Assembly (NCBI GenBank): GCA_028277795.1
Contig: JANQFP010000149.1
Span: 1 to 50,588 of the forward strand
Direction of reading: 5' to 3'
DNA from: Rhodospirillales bacterium
GTDB taxonomy: Bacteria > Pseudomonadota > Alphaproteobacteria > Rhodospirillales > JANQFP01
Length of the DNA: 50,588 nucleotides
The notes beneath the pieces were generated by a model. It was not told the origin of the DNA, made no database searches, and was given only the letters and a program-made list of their open reading frames with translations. Shown here piece by piece: positions 7,833-16,016 of the stretch. A program made the translations under genes and the position numbers. The first letter of the stretch is position 1; every line of letters starts with the position of its first letter.

Positions 7833-10190
7833 ATGGCCCGGACCATCGGCAGATCCCGGGGCGCCACCATCCTGCCGGCGGGCGCCGTCGACTTCCTGCG
7901 CCGGCGGGCGGCGGAAGGGGTTGGCCTCGTCCTGATCGCCGCCTCGGCGGCCCTGGGCGCAGCGCTCCTCACCTATTCGGCCACCGACCCGTCGTGGAAC
8001 AACGCCACCGACGGCCTGCCGCGCAACCTGCTGGGCGCCGCCGGCGCCACCGTTGCCGACCTGCTCCTGCAGAGCCTGGGACTGGCTGCCGCCATTCCGG
8101 CCCTGGTGGCGGCGGCCTGGGGTGGTCGGGCGCTTCTGAAACGCGGCGTCTCGGCGCCCTGGCTGCGCATCGGCGCCATGGCCACGGCCATGCTGATCCT
8201 GCCGGTCGCCCTGGCGGTGGTGGAGCCGCCTGCCGCATGGCCGGTCGCCGCCGGCCTCGGCGGCTCCGTTGGGGCACTGGCGTTCGATGGACTGATCGCC
8301 GCGGCAGAGCGGCTTGTCGCCACTCCGGTTCCGGCAGCCCTCGGCCTCGCCATCGGCGCGTTGGGGGCCGGCGCCCTGGCGGCTGCCCTGGGAATCACCG
8401 TGGAGGAGTGGCTGGCGGTCGGCCGCGGGCTCGCGCGGTGGACGACCACCGGGACCGCCATCGCGGTTCGTCTGGGCGCGGCCCTGGGACGTATCGGCCG
8501 CAGCCCGCCGCCGGCGCCGCAAGCCGAGCCCCCGGCACTGACCGACGACGGGCCTCCCGCCGCCGCCGCCGCAGACCGCCGTCGGACGCGGTCCCGCAAT
8601 GCGGTCGTGGCACCCCCCAAGGTGCGCCTGAAGACGGGCCGCAAGGCGAAGGCGGCCGGCCAGGGGAGTCTCGACCTGGACCCCGACGGGAGTTACCGGC
8701 CGCCGCCCCTGCACCTCCTGGAACCGCCGGAAGCCGGAGCCCGCGATGCGGTCAGCCGCGACGCCCTGGAACAAAACGCCGAGCTTCTGGCCACGGTGCT
8801 GGACGATTTCGGTGTCCGCGGCGACATCGCCAAGGTGCGGCCGGGACCGGTGATCACGCTCTACGAGCTGGAGCCGGCACCGGGCACCAAGACGTCACGG
8901 GTGATCGGCCTCAGCGACGACATTGCCCGCTCCATGAGCGCGGTGTCGGTACGCGCCGCCGTGGTCCCCGGGCGCAACGTCATCGGCATCGAGCTGCCCA
9001 ACACCCGGCGCGAGATGGTGACCCTGCGCGAGCTTCTGGCGTCCGAGCCCTACGAGCGCAGCGCCGGCAAGCTGACCCTGGCCCTGGGCAAGGACATCGG
9101 CGGCGCGCCGGTGCTGGTCGACCTGGCCCGCATGCCCCACCTACTGATCGCCGGCACCACCGGGTCGGGTAAGTCGGTGGCCATCAACACCATGATCCTG
9201 TCGCTGCTCTATCGGCTGCCGCCCGAGGAATGCCGGTTCATCCTGGTCGACCCCAAGATGCTGGAATTGTCCGTCTACGAAGGCATCCCGCACCTGCTGT
9301 GTCCGGTGGTCACCGAGGCGTCCAAAGCGGTGGTGGCGCTGAAATGGACCGTTCGCGAGATGGAGGAGCGCTACCGCGCCATGTCGCAGCTCGGGGTGCG
9401 CAACATCGCCGGCTACAACGGCCGTCTGGCCGAGGCGCGCCGCAAGGGCGAGGCCCTGACCCGCCGCGTCCAGACCGGCTTCGACGCCGACGGCCGGCCG
9501 GTGTTCGAGGAGCAGGCCCTGTCCACCGATCCGCTGCCCTTCATTGTCGTGGTGGTGGACGAGATGGCCGACCTGATGCTGGTGGCCGGCAAGGACATCG
9601 AGGCCGCGGTGCAGCGGCTGGCCCAGATGGCGCGGGCCGCCGGCATTCATCTGGTGATGGCCACCCAACGGCCGTCGGTGGACGTCATCACCGGCACCAT
9701 CAAGGCCAACTTCCCGACCCGGGTCAGCTTCCAGGTGACCTCCAAGGTAGACAGCCGCACCATCCTGGGCGAGCAGGGGGCCGAGCAGCTTCTCGGCCAG
9801 GGCGACATGCTGTATATGGCGGGTGGCGGACGCATCACCCGCGTCCACGGTCCCTTCGTGTCCGACACCGAGGTGGAAGGCGTGGTCGAATTCCTCAAGG
9901 CCCAGGGCGCACCCGCGTACGTGGATGCGGTGACCGAAGAGGATGACGACGGCCCCGGCGGGGGCCCCCTCGGCGGCGGCGACGGCCCGTCCGGAGATAC
10001 CCTGTACGACGAGGCCGTGGCCATCGTGGCCCGCGAAGGCAAGGCCTCGACCAGCTTCATCCAGCGGCACCTGCAGATCGGCTACAACCGGGCCGCCCGC
10101 ATCATCGAGCGCATGGAACGGGACGGCGTGGTCACCAAGGCCAACCGCGTCGGCCGCCGCGAGGTTCTGATCGGCGACCATGGCCGGTGA
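7833..10190 (+). CDS. ftsK: DNA translocase FtsK
   Basis: A 785-residue septal DNA pump that hauls chromosome ends towards dif at cell division. The N terminus has about four membrane helices (roughly residues 25-180), then a short charged Pro/Arg linker. The RecA-like motor follows with Walker [10 protein letters not shown] at about 441-449 and Walker [14 protein letters not shown] at about 570. After an acidic-glycine linker comes the C-terminal winged-helix gamma domain ([20 protein letters not shown]), which reads KOPS-type sequences. The linker is far shorter than in E. coli, as is usual in alphaproteobacteria. No Shine-Dalgarno sequence is visible, because the hairpin at 7782-7822 occupies that space. 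It overlaps lolA by 11 bases. Confidence 0.95.
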   Translation: MARTIGRSRGATILPAGAVDFLRRRAAEGVGLVLIAASAALGAALLTYSATDPSWNNATDGLPRNLLGAAGATVADLLLQSLGLAAAIPALVAAAWGGRALLKRGVSAPWLRIGAMATAMLILPVALAVVEPPAAWPVAAGLGGSVGALAFDGLIAAAERLVATPVPAALGLAIGALGAGALAAALGITVEEWLAVGRGLARWTTTGTAIAVRLGAALGRIGRSPPPAPQAEPPALTDDGPPAAAAADRRRTRSRNAVVAPPKVRLKTGRKAKAAGQGSLDLDPDGSYRPPPLHLLEPPEAGARDAVSRDALEQNAELLATVLDDFGVRGDIAKVRPGPVITLYELEPAPGTKTSRVIGLSDDIARSMSAVSVRAAVVPGRNVIGIELPNTRREMVTLRELLASEPYERSAGKLTLALGKDIGGAPVLVDLARMPHLLIAGTTGSGKSVAINTMILSLLYRLPPEECRFILVDPKMLELSVYEGIPHLLCPVVTEASKAVVALKWTVREMEERYRAMSQLGVRNIAGYNGRLAEARRKGEALTRRVQTGFDADGRPVFEEQALSTDPLPFIVVVVDEMADLMLVAGKDIEAAVQRLAQMARAAGIHLVMATQRPSVDVITGTIKANFPTRVSFQVTSKVDSRTILGEQGAEQLLGQGDMLYMAGGGRITRVHGPFVSDTEVEGVVEFLKAQGAPAYVDAVTEEDDDGPGGGPLGGGDGPSGDTLYDEAVAIVAREGKASTSFIQRHLQIGYNRAARIIERMERDGVVTKANRVGRREVLIGDHGR

Positions 10191-10845
10191 CCGTTGCGTC
10201 CGCCAGCGGCTCTGGCCCCGGGCCGTTGTCGCCTTGGCCGTGGCCATGCTTGCCTCGGCGATCGGCGAAGCGGCCGAGGTGCGCAACCTCGCGCCGGATC
10301 TGCCCGACGCCGAGCGCAAGGACGTGGGCCGGATCGAGGCCTATCTCAACGGCATCGATACCCTGCAGGCCCGTTTCCTCCAGGTCTCGTCCCAGGGCGG
10401 GACCGCCGAGGGCAGCGTCTATCTGTCGCGGCCGGGTCGCATGCGGATCGAATACGATCCGCCGGTGCCGGTGCTCATCGTCGCCGACGACGGTTGGCTG
10501 ATCTACTACGACAGCGAGCTCGAGCAGGTGAGCCACCTGCGCCTTTCGGCGACGCCGGCCGCCATCCTGGTGAGCGGCGACATCTCGCTGTTCTCGGACG
10601 AGCTGGCGGTGACCGCCTTCGAGCGCGGCGCCGGCGTCCTGCGGGTGACGGTAACCCGCGCCGACGAGCCCCTGGAAGGCGCCCTGACCCTGGTGTTCAC
10701 CGACCGCCCCCTGGCGCTGAAGCAATGGACGGTGGTCGACGCCCAGGGCATTGCCACCACCGTGTCGCTGATCGGCACCCGGTTCGGCATGGCGCTGGAC
10801 GATGAGCTTTTCCACTTCCGCAAGCCGCCCGACGACGACCGCTAA
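10180..10845 (+). CDS. lolA: Outer-membrane lipoprotein carrier protein LolA
   Basis: A 221-residue periplasmic chaperone with an N-terminal signal peptide (hydrophobic [19 protein letters not shown], cleavage near residue 31). The mature part follows the LolA beta-sheet pattern: an early helix with [10 protein letters not shown], then [18 protein letters not shown] and DDGWLIYYD, which form the lipid-binding half-barrel. It carries lipoproteins from the LolCDE complex to the outer membrane. The start codon lies inside the last codons of ftsK, an arrangement conserved in alphaproteobacteria and suggesting translational coupling. Next comes a gene-free stretch ended by a strong terminator. Confidence 0.92.
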   Translation: MAGDRCVRQRLWPRAVVALAVAMLASAIGEAAEVRNLAPDLPDAERKDVGRIEAYLNGIDTLQARFLQVSSQGGTAEGSVYLSRPGRMRIEYDPPVPVLIVADDGWLIYYDSELEQVSHLRLSATPAAILVSGDISLFSDELAVTAFERGAGVLRVTVTRADEPLEGALTLVFTDRPLALKQWTVVDAQGIATTVSLIGTRFGMALDDELFHFRKPPDDDR

Positions 10846-10874
10846 CCCCCTGACGCGGCGCAACATGCTTTTTC

Positions 10875-10900
10875 TGCATAGCAGCATTGCGTTCTATGCA
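10875..10900. repeat. Inverted repeat in the lolA downstream region
   Basis: TGCATAG (10875-10881) and CTATGCA (10894-10900) form a 7-bp inverted repeat with a 12-base spacer. It lies 30 bases after the lolA stop within a gene-free stretch (10846-11076) that otherwise holds only the terminator at 11015. Function unknown; it could be an operator or part of a short untranslated RNA. Confidence 0.4.
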
Positions 10901-11014
10901 TTGGTCGCCATCGGCAAGGCTGACCACGTACGAATCGCAGGTCGTTCGCCGGAAATGGCGGCGATCTGACGGGATGGTTCCCCTGCCATCCGAAAGCTCC
11001 TTCAACTGGAGCCT

Positions 11015-11057
11015 AAAGCGCCCGGTTTACCCCCCCTGACCGGGCGCTTTTTTCTTT
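11015..11057 (+). terminator. Strong intrinsic terminator downstream of lolA
   Basis: AAAGCGCCCGGT (11015-11026) and ACCGGGCGCTTT (11039-11050) form a perfect 12-bp stem with a C-rich 12-base loop, followed by TTTTTTCTTT when the stem's own last T bases are counted. It ends plus-strand transcription 170 bases or more after lolA. On the minus strand it lies just past the response-regulator stop, where the T-run is weak. Confidence 0.92.
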
Positions 11058-11076
11058 CGGCGGAAGACCTGTGCCG

Positions 11077-11766
11077 TCAGGGAACGAGCCGGTAGCCGCC
11101 GGCCTCGGTGACCAGGATGCGGGCGTTGGAGGGGTCGCTCTCGATCTTCTGGCGCAGGCGGTAGACGTGGGTCTCCAGGGTGTGGGTGGTGACCCCCGCG
11201 TTGTAGCCCCACACCTCGTCCAGCAGGGTGTCGCGGCTGACCACCCGGTCGCCGGTGCGGTAGAGGTACTTGAGGATGGCCGCCTCCTTGTCGGTGAGGC
11301 GGATCTTGCGGTTCGCGGCCTCGTCCACCAACAGCTTGGCGCTCGGCTGGAAGCTGTAGGGGCCGATGGTGAACACGGCGTCGTCGCTTCGCTCGTGCTG
11401 GCGGATATGGGCGCGCAGGCGCGCCAGCAGCACACCGAGGCGGAAGGGCTTGGTGACGTAGTCGTTGGCTCCGGCGTCGAGGCCGAGGATGGTGTCGGCG
11501 TCGGTGTCGGCGCCGGTCAGCATGATGATCGGCGACTTGACGCCGTTGCGGCGCATCAGCCGGCACACGTCGCGGCCGTCCATGTCGGGCAGGCCCACGT
11601 CCAGGATGATGACGTCGAAGTACTCGTCCTTGGCCAGCGCCAGCGCGTCGGCCGCGCTGCCGGTGTCGACGGTGGAGAACTCCTCGTGCAGTTGCAGCTG
11701 CTCGCACAGCATGTTGCGCAGGGTGTCGTCGTCGTCGACGAGCAGAACGCGTTTGCCGTTGGTCAT
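11077..11766 (-). CDS. OmpR/PhoB-family response regulator
   Basis: A 229-residue two-component regulator. The receiver domain (1-120) has the acidic pocket D11-D14, phospho-acceptor D56 in FDVIILDVGLPD, T84 and K106 in VTKPF, so all phosphorylation residues are present. A winged-helix DNA-binding domain follows (about 130-229) with RLTDKEAAILKYLY and the recognition helix region THTLETHVYRLRQKIE. There is no histidine kinase next to it, so it is an orphan in this window. A gene of this type near ftsK-lolA recurs in alphaproteobacteria, but I cannot name it or its regulon. It is divergent from ribA. Confidence 0.92.
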   Translation of the reverse strand: MTNGKRVLLVDDDDTLRNMLCEQLQLHEEFSTVDTGSAADALALAKDEYFDVIILDVGLPDMDGRDVCRLMRRNGVKSPIIMLTGADTDADTILGLDAGANDYVTKPFRLGVLLARLRAHIRQHERSDDAVFTIGPYSFQPSAKLLVDEAANRKIRLTDKEAAILKYLYRTGDRVVSRDTLLDEVWGYNAGVTTHTLETHVYRLRQKIESDPSNARILVTEAGGYRLVP

Positions 11767-11952
11767 GGCGTGACGAAAACGTCCCCGGTTGCGTCGCAGC
11801 GGTGCCCAGGCGCCTCGACGGTATTACAAACGGATGGTGGCTTCCAGATTCAATCGTCGGGCCGCCGGGTGCCGACAACCCGCTTCCACCGGCCCGGTGT
11901 TGGCGGTATGGTCCAGCCAGGACAAAGGCTTACCGGGGTGCGCTGGAGCACC

Positions 11953-13107
11953 ATGCCACATCGGTTCGAACTCATCCCCATGCCGGTTTCGCGCGAGCCC
12001 GTGTCGCTGCTCGCCGTGGACCGGGCCGTCTCCGAGATGCGGCGGGGACGGGCGGTCACGGTGCGCGGCGCCGCCGGCAACGCGGCCATGGTGCTGGCCG
12101 CGGAGGCGGTCACGGCCGACGCCTTGGCAGACCTGGCGGAGCGGTCGGGTGGCGAGCCGCGGCTCGCCATCACCAGCCGCCGGGCCGCGGTCCTGGACCT
12201 CGGCGAAAGCGCGGAAAAGGTGGTGACCGTCACCGTGGGCGCCGGACTGAGCGCCCGGGTGGTCGGTGACTTGGCCGATCCCCTGTCGGGCCTCGACGGC
12301 CCGGCCCTGCGTCGGCTCGGGCTGGCGGCCACCGACGCGGCCACATACGGCTGCGACAGCGCGGCGGTGGGGCTGACCAAGCTGGCCCGGCTCCTGCCCG
12401 CCGCCATTACCGCAGAGGTCGCCGATCCGGACGCCGAGGATCTGGCCGCCTGGACCACCCGAAACGATCTCGCCTTGGTCGATGCCGGTGACATCTTCCA
12501 GTACGAGCATACGGCGGCACGGACCCTGCGGGCGGTGAGCGAGGCTCGGGTTCCCCTGGCCGACGCCCGCGACACCCGAATCGTGGCCTTCCGCCCCATC
12601 GACGGCGGCCTCGAGCACCTGGCCATCCTCATCGGCGAGCCCGATGCCGGCGAGCCGGTGCTGACCCGCCTCCATTCGGAGTGCTTTACCGGCGACCTGC
12701 TGGGCAGCCTCCGATGCGACTGCGGCGATCAGCTCCGCGGCGCCATCGCCGAGATCAACGCCGCCGGCAGCGGGGTCCTGCTCTACCTGGCCCAGGAGGG
12801 CAGGGGCATCGGCCTAGTCAACAAGCTACGTGCCTACGAGCTCCAGGACCAGGGATTCGACACCATGGACGCCAACGAGCAACTGGGCTTCGACGCCGAC
12901 GAGCGGGTCTTCCTGCCGGCCGCCCACATGCTCCGCCATCTCGGGTTCGAGCGGGTGCGGCTGATGACCAACAATCCCCAGAAAGTCGCCGCCCTGGCCC
13001 ATTGCGGGATCGCCGTCGAGGAGCGGGTGCCCCACGCCTTTCCCACCAACCGCCACAACGAGGTGTACCTGCGCACCAAGGCGGCGCGGGGCGGCCACCT
13101 GTTCTGA
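11953..13107 (+). CDS. ribA: GTP cyclohydrolase II with degenerate RibB-like N-terminal domain
   Basis: A 384-residue protein. The C-terminal half is a complete GTP cyclohydrolase II, the first step of riboflavin synthesis. It shows zinc ligands C244, C255 and C257 in the ECFTGDLLGSLRCDCGD segment, then YLAQEGRGIGL and MTNNPQKVAAL. The N-terminal half aligns by eye with DHBP synthase (RibB): AVSEMRRGRAVTV, AAEAVTADAL, LAITSRRAAVLDL. At about residues 36-46, however, the acidic DREDEGD-type catalytic loop is replaced by RGAAGNAAMV. The RibB half should therefore be inactive, and DHBP synthase must be encoded elsewhere. ATG 11953 has GGAG just upstream; an earlier in-frame ATG near 11908 cannot be excluded. 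No FMN riboswitch is visible. Confidence 0.88.
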   Translation: MPHRFELIPMPVSREPVSLLAVDRAVSEMRRGRAVTVRGAAGNAAMVLAAEAVTADALADLAERSGGEPRLAITSRRAAVLDLGESAEKVVTVTVGAGLSARVVGDLADPLSGLDGPALRRLGLAATDAATYGCDSAAVGLTKLARLLPAAITAEVADPDAEDLAAWTTRNDLALVDAGDIFQYEHTAARTLRAVSEARVPLADARDTRIVAFRPIDGGLEHLAILIGEPDAGEPVLTRLHSECFTGDLLGSLRCDCGDQLRGAIAEINAAGSGVLLYLAQEGRGIGLVNKLRAYELQDQGFDTMDANEQLGFDADERVFLPAAHMLRHLGFERVRLMTNNPQKVAALAHCGIAVEERVPHAFPTNRHNEVYLRTKAARGGHLF

Positions 13108-13213
13108 TCCGCGGCCGTGGGCAAGACCGGCCGGCACCGGCAGATGTTGCCGGGGCCGCCGTTCTGCCGCTGCGGTCGATGCCGGCAACCCATTGATTTC
13201 GCGAGCAAGACCA

Positions 13214-13229
13214 TTGGCACGACCCTTGC
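13214..13229 (+). promoter_or_regulatory. Sigma-54 promoter upstream of the gene at 13269
   Basis: TTGGCACGACCCTTGC matches the -24/-12 consensus TTGGCACG-N4-TTGC exactly and is the best sigma-54 site in the window. The predicted start is near 13241, with a 28-base leader holding AGGGGAAGGG as ribosome site. Upstream, GTTGCCGG (13146-13153) and CCGGCAAC (13182-13189) form an 8-bp inverted repeat with a 28-base spacer, which could be the ribA terminator or an enhancer-binding-protein site. Confidence 0.75.
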
Positions 13230-13268
13230 GTGGCCAGGTGAGGAACGGTTAGGGGAAGGGTACGGCCC

Positions 13269-14093
13269 ATGGCCGACACCGACAGTCCCGCACTTCACCT
13301 GGATCCGCCCCCGCGCACGGGCGGGCCGGCCCCCGGTGCGAAGGCCGCGGCCGACGCGGACGAGTTCCGTTTGTTCGGCGAGGACGGGTTCACGTTTCTC
13401 GACTTCCTCGACATCATCAATCCGCTCCAGCACATCCCGTTGGTGTCCGCCGTCTATCGCGACCAGACCGGCGACACCATCGATCCGGCGACGCGGGTGC
13501 TTGGCGGCACGCTCTTCGGCGGCCCCATCGGCACCGCCGTCTCGGTGGCCAACGTAATGGTGGAGGAGGCATCGGGCCGCGATATGGGTGGTCACATGAT
13601 GGCCATGTTCGACCGCGGCGATGATGGCCATGTCCCCGATCTGATTTTCGGTAATGGCCCGGAGGTCGTGTTCGTGCCCATCGGCGGCGACACCACCGAC
13701 GGCACGGATGTCGCCGATTACAGCGAGGTCCTCGACTGGGCAAGGGGCGAGATCGCCGTTTTCACCCCGCATCGTTCCGTCCCGATGGGTCCGCCGTTGG
13801 AGGAGACCCCGGCCACAGCCGGGGCCGTGGCGGTAGCGGAGAATATCGAGGTCGTGCGGTGGGCGCAGCGGGAGTTGGCCGCGCTGCATCCGCCCCCGGC
13901 CGTACCACAACCGTCGCCGCCGGCGGCCCCGCCATCCCGACAGCTCGACGACGGCGCCATCGTGTTGGCGGCCGCCACGGCGCCCCATGGCGGCTGGTTC
14001 TCGGAGGTCATGCTCGCCGCCCTGGAGCGCTACCACGAAGCGGCGGGCCTGCCGGCGCAGCGGCCGCCCACCACCCGGGTGGTGGTCGACTGA
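13269..14093 (+). CDS. Conserved protein of unknown function, sigma-54 driven
   Basis: A 274-residue protein I cannot assign to a named family, though I recall similar uncharacterised proteins in Rhodospirillales. It has three parts. The first 35 residues are a Pro/Ala-rich tail without signal peptide. A core of about residues 36-120 contains FGEDGFTFLDFLDIINPLQH and a glycine-spaced hydrophobic segment (VLGGTLFGGPIGTAVSVANV) resembling a glycine zipper, followed by EEASGRDMGGHMM. The second half is Pro/Ala-rich, low in complexity and ends in a short helix (WFSEVMLAALERYHEAAG). A membrane or membrane-peripheral location is possible. A good ribosome site precedes ATG 13269. The L,D-transpeptidase gene follows four bases after its stop, so the two are very probably co-transcribed from the sigma-54 promoter at 13214. 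Confidence 0.8.
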   Translation: MADTDSPALHLDPPPRTGGPAPGAKAAADADEFRLFGEDGFTFLDFLDIINPLQHIPLVSAVYRDQTGDTIDPATRVLGGTLFGGPIGTAVSVANVMVEEASGRDMGGHMMAMFDRGDDGHVPDLIFGNGPEVVFVPIGGDTTDGTDVADYSEVLDWARGEIAVFTPHRSVPMGPPLEETPATAGAVAVAENIEVVRWAQRELAALHPPPAVPQPSPPAAPPSRQLDDGAIVLAAATAPHGGWFSEVMLAALERYHEAAGLPAQRPPTTRVVVD

Positions 14094-14097
14094 CCGC

Positions 14098-14604
14098 ATG
14101 GAGATCCGTGTGTGGCCTGACGGTGTCCTCGCTTGGCGGCACCAGCGGTTCCGCTGCGCCCTTGGACGGGCCGGTGTCTCCGCCGACAAGCGCGAGGGCG
14201 ACGGCACGACGCCGGTCGGCCGTTTCCCCCTGCGCCGGGTGCTCTACCGTGCCGACCGGCTGCGACGCCCGGCGACGGCGTTGCCGGTGCGGGCGATGCG
14301 TGCCGACGACGGGTGGTGCGACGACCCGGGCGACCCCCGCTACAACCGCCCGGTCCGCCTGCCTTATCCCGGCCACCATGAGGTGCTTTGGCGGGCCGAC
14401 GGTGTTTACGACGTGGTGGTTGTGCTCGGCCACAATGACGCACCGCCGCGGGCCGGGGCCGGCAGCGCGGTGTTCCTGCACGTGGCCGCCGCCGACTACC
14501 GGCCGACCGAAGGCTGCGTCGCCCTGGCCCTGAGCGACCTCCTCGCCGTTCTCGCGGACTGCCGGTCCGGTGTCGTCTTGCGGGTCATGCCGCCGATGGC
14601 TTGA
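14098..14604 (+). CDS. L,D-transpeptidase family protein (YkuD-type)
   Basis: A 168-residue protein with the YkuD catalytic signature: H128 in AVFLHVA and C140 in PTEGCVAL, in the arrangement used by cysteine L,D-transpeptidases that cross-link peptidoglycan or attach proteins to it. The short form with LGHNDAPPRAGAGSAVFLH resembles the COG3786 branch. No clear signal peptide is seen at the N terminus, so export must be shown. It begins four bases after the stop of the unknown gene at 13269, implying a shared sigma-54 transcript. Its last 20 bases overlap the convergent yggS gene. Confidence 0.87.
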   Translation: MEIRVWPDGVLAWRHQRFRCALGRAGVSADKREGDGTTPVGRFPLRRVLYRADRLRRPATALPVRAMRADDGWCDDPGDPRYNRPVRLPYPGHHEVLWRADGVYDVVVVLGHNDAPPRAGAGSAVFLHVAAADYRPTEGCVALALSDLLAVLADCRSGVVLRVMPPMA

Positions 14605-15292
14605 TCGGCGGACGGGCGCCGAATATGGCCGTGCCCACCCGCACCCAGGTGGCGCCGAAGCGGATCGCCGTCGGGTAGTCGGCGCTCATGCCCATGCTTA
14701 GGCCGTCGACCCCGTTGCGCCGGGCGATCTCCCGCAGCAGGGCGAAATGCAGTGCCGGCTCTTCGTCGATGGGCGGGATGCACATGAGACCGGCGACCGG
14801 AATCTGGTAATCCTCGCGGCAGGCGCGAATGAACGCGTCGGAGTCCGCCGGCAGGACGCCGGCTTTCTGCGGTTCCTCGCCGGTGTTGACCTGGATCAGG
14901 CACGACGGGCGGCGGCCGGTCCGCTCCATCTGGTCGGCCAAAGTGCGGGCCAGCTTCGGCCGATCCACGGTCTCGATGACATCGAACAGCGCCACCGCGT
15001 TGCGCGCCTTGTTGGTCTGTAAGGGACCGACGAGATGAAGGCTGATATCGGGTATCGCTTGCTTGAGGTCCGGCCACTTGCTTTCCGCTTCCTGCACCCG
15101 GTTTTCGCCAAACACCCGGTGGCCCGCGTCGAGGGCTTGGCGTACCACCTCCGCGGGATAGGTCTTGGCGATGGCCACCAGGGTGACGTCGTCGGGAGCC
15201 CGCTCGGCGGCCTTGGCTTCCTCGGCAATGGCGGCACGGACGGTCGCGAGGTTGGCGGCGATGTCCTCTCGGGGGCGGGGATCGGCTACCAT
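14585..15292 (-). CDS. yggS: Pyridoxal-phosphate homeostasis protein YggS
   Basis: A 235-residue PLP-binding TIM-barrel protein of the YggS/PLPBP (PROSC) family. The cofactor lysine is K43 in LVAIAKTYP. Other family strands are VFGENRVQEAESKW, LHLVGPLQTNKAR, CLIQVNTGEEPQKAG and the late LSMGMSADYPTAIRFGATWVRVG, which binds phosphate. The protein has no known catalytic activity and buffers free PLP and amino/keto acid pools. It overlaps the L,D-transpeptidase gene tail to tail by 20 bases and is divergent from the TenI-like gene, 27 bases between starts. Confidence 0.94.
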   Translation of the reverse strand: MVADPRPREDIAANLATVRAAIAEEAKAAERAPDDVTLVAIAKTYPAEVVRQALDAGHRVFGENRVQEAESKWPDLKQAIPDISLHLVGPLQTNKARNAVALFDVIETVDRPKLARTLADQMERTGRRPSCLIQVNTGEEPQKAGVLPADSDAFIRACREDYQIPVAGLMCIPPIDEEPALHFALLREIARRNGVDGLSMGMSADYPTAIRFGATWVRVGTAIFGARPPIKPSAA

Positions 15293-15319
15293 GGGTGATA
15301 CACGGCCGGGGAATTCTCT

Positions 15320-15964
15320 ATGTCGGGTGCAGCGGACGGAGGGACGCGGGACGCGACCCTAGCAGACTCGGGGCGTCGCCTCAAACGGCCGTCAGCGCTC
15401 CCGCGCCTCATCCTGATGACCGACAGTGTCCGGCTGCCCGACCCGGGTCCCGCCATCGCCGCCCTGCCATCCGGCAGCGCCGTGATCCTGCGCCATTACG
15501 AGGCCGCCGACCGCGTCGGACTGGCCCGCCGTCTTCTCGCCGTGTGCCGCCCGGCGCGGGTGCGGCTGCTGGTCGCCGGTGATGCCCGGCTGGCGGCGTC
15601 CGCGGGTGCCGACGGTGTCCACCTGCCCGAATGGCAGGCGCGACGCAGCGCCGGCGCCCGGCAACGCTGGCCTGCGCAATGGCTGGTCACCGCCGCGGCC
15701 CATTCGCCGGCGGCCCTGTGGCGGGCGGCGGCGTGTGGCGCCGACGCCGCATTGCTGTCGCCGGTTTTCCCGACGGCCAGCCGTCCCGGCGCCCCGGTGA
15801 TCGGCCCCTGGCGATTCGCCCTGTGGTGCCGGCGCAGCCCGCTGCCAGTGTACGCCCTTGGCGGCCTTGCGCCAGCGACGGCCAGGCGCCTGGCCGGCTG
15901 CGGTGCTGCCGGCTATGCCGGCATTTCCGGCGTCATTGGAATCAAGGGCGCTGCAAAAGACTGA
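15320..15964 (+). CDS. ThiE/TenI-family TIM-barrel protein
   Basis: A 214-residue protein with the thiamine phosphate synthase/TenI fold: GDARLAASAGADGVHLPE, LLSPVFPTASRPGAPV, VYALGGL and the C-terminal phosphate loop GYAGISGV. Compared with ThiE, the QLREK substrate motif reads VILRHYE, so the catalytic lysine is absent, and the lysine of the FPTxTK loop is arginine. Thiamine phosphate synthase activity is therefore doubtful; a TenI-like or otherwise diverged role is as likely. The first about 27 residues are extra and poorly conserved-looking; a later ATG at 15416 is possible. The stop codon lies inside the stem of the terminator shared with the porin gene. Confidence 0.75.
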   Translation: MSGAADGGTRDATLADSGRRLKRPSALPRLILMTDSVRLPDPGPAIAALPSGSAVILRHYEAADRVGLARRLLAVCRPARVRLLVAGDARLAASAGADGVHLPEWQARRSAGARQRWPAQWLVTAAAHSPAALWRAAACGADAALLSPVFPTASRPGAPVIGPWRFALWCRRSPLPVYALGGLAPATARRLAGCGAAGYAGISGVIGIKGAAKD

Positions 15965-15988
15965 GGGAGCGGCGTGAGCCGCTCCCTC
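15955..15988 (-). terminator. Terminator of the porin gene
   Basis: GAGGGAGCGGC (15963-15973) and GCCGCTCCCTC (15978-15988) form an 11-bp stem with a four-base loop. On the minus strand it is followed by AGTCTTTTG, giving a short T-run after the porin stop at 16017. On the plus strand it overlaps the TenI-like stop codon and lacks a T-run, so it may act both ways but best for the porin. Confidence 0.8.
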
Positions 15989-16016
15989 GTATTGCCGAAC
16001 GGAATGGTTCGGGAGA

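Noticed and set aside
11767..11952. FMN riboswitch before ribA
   Set aside because: None of the conserved RFN-element segments can be found in the divergent gap.
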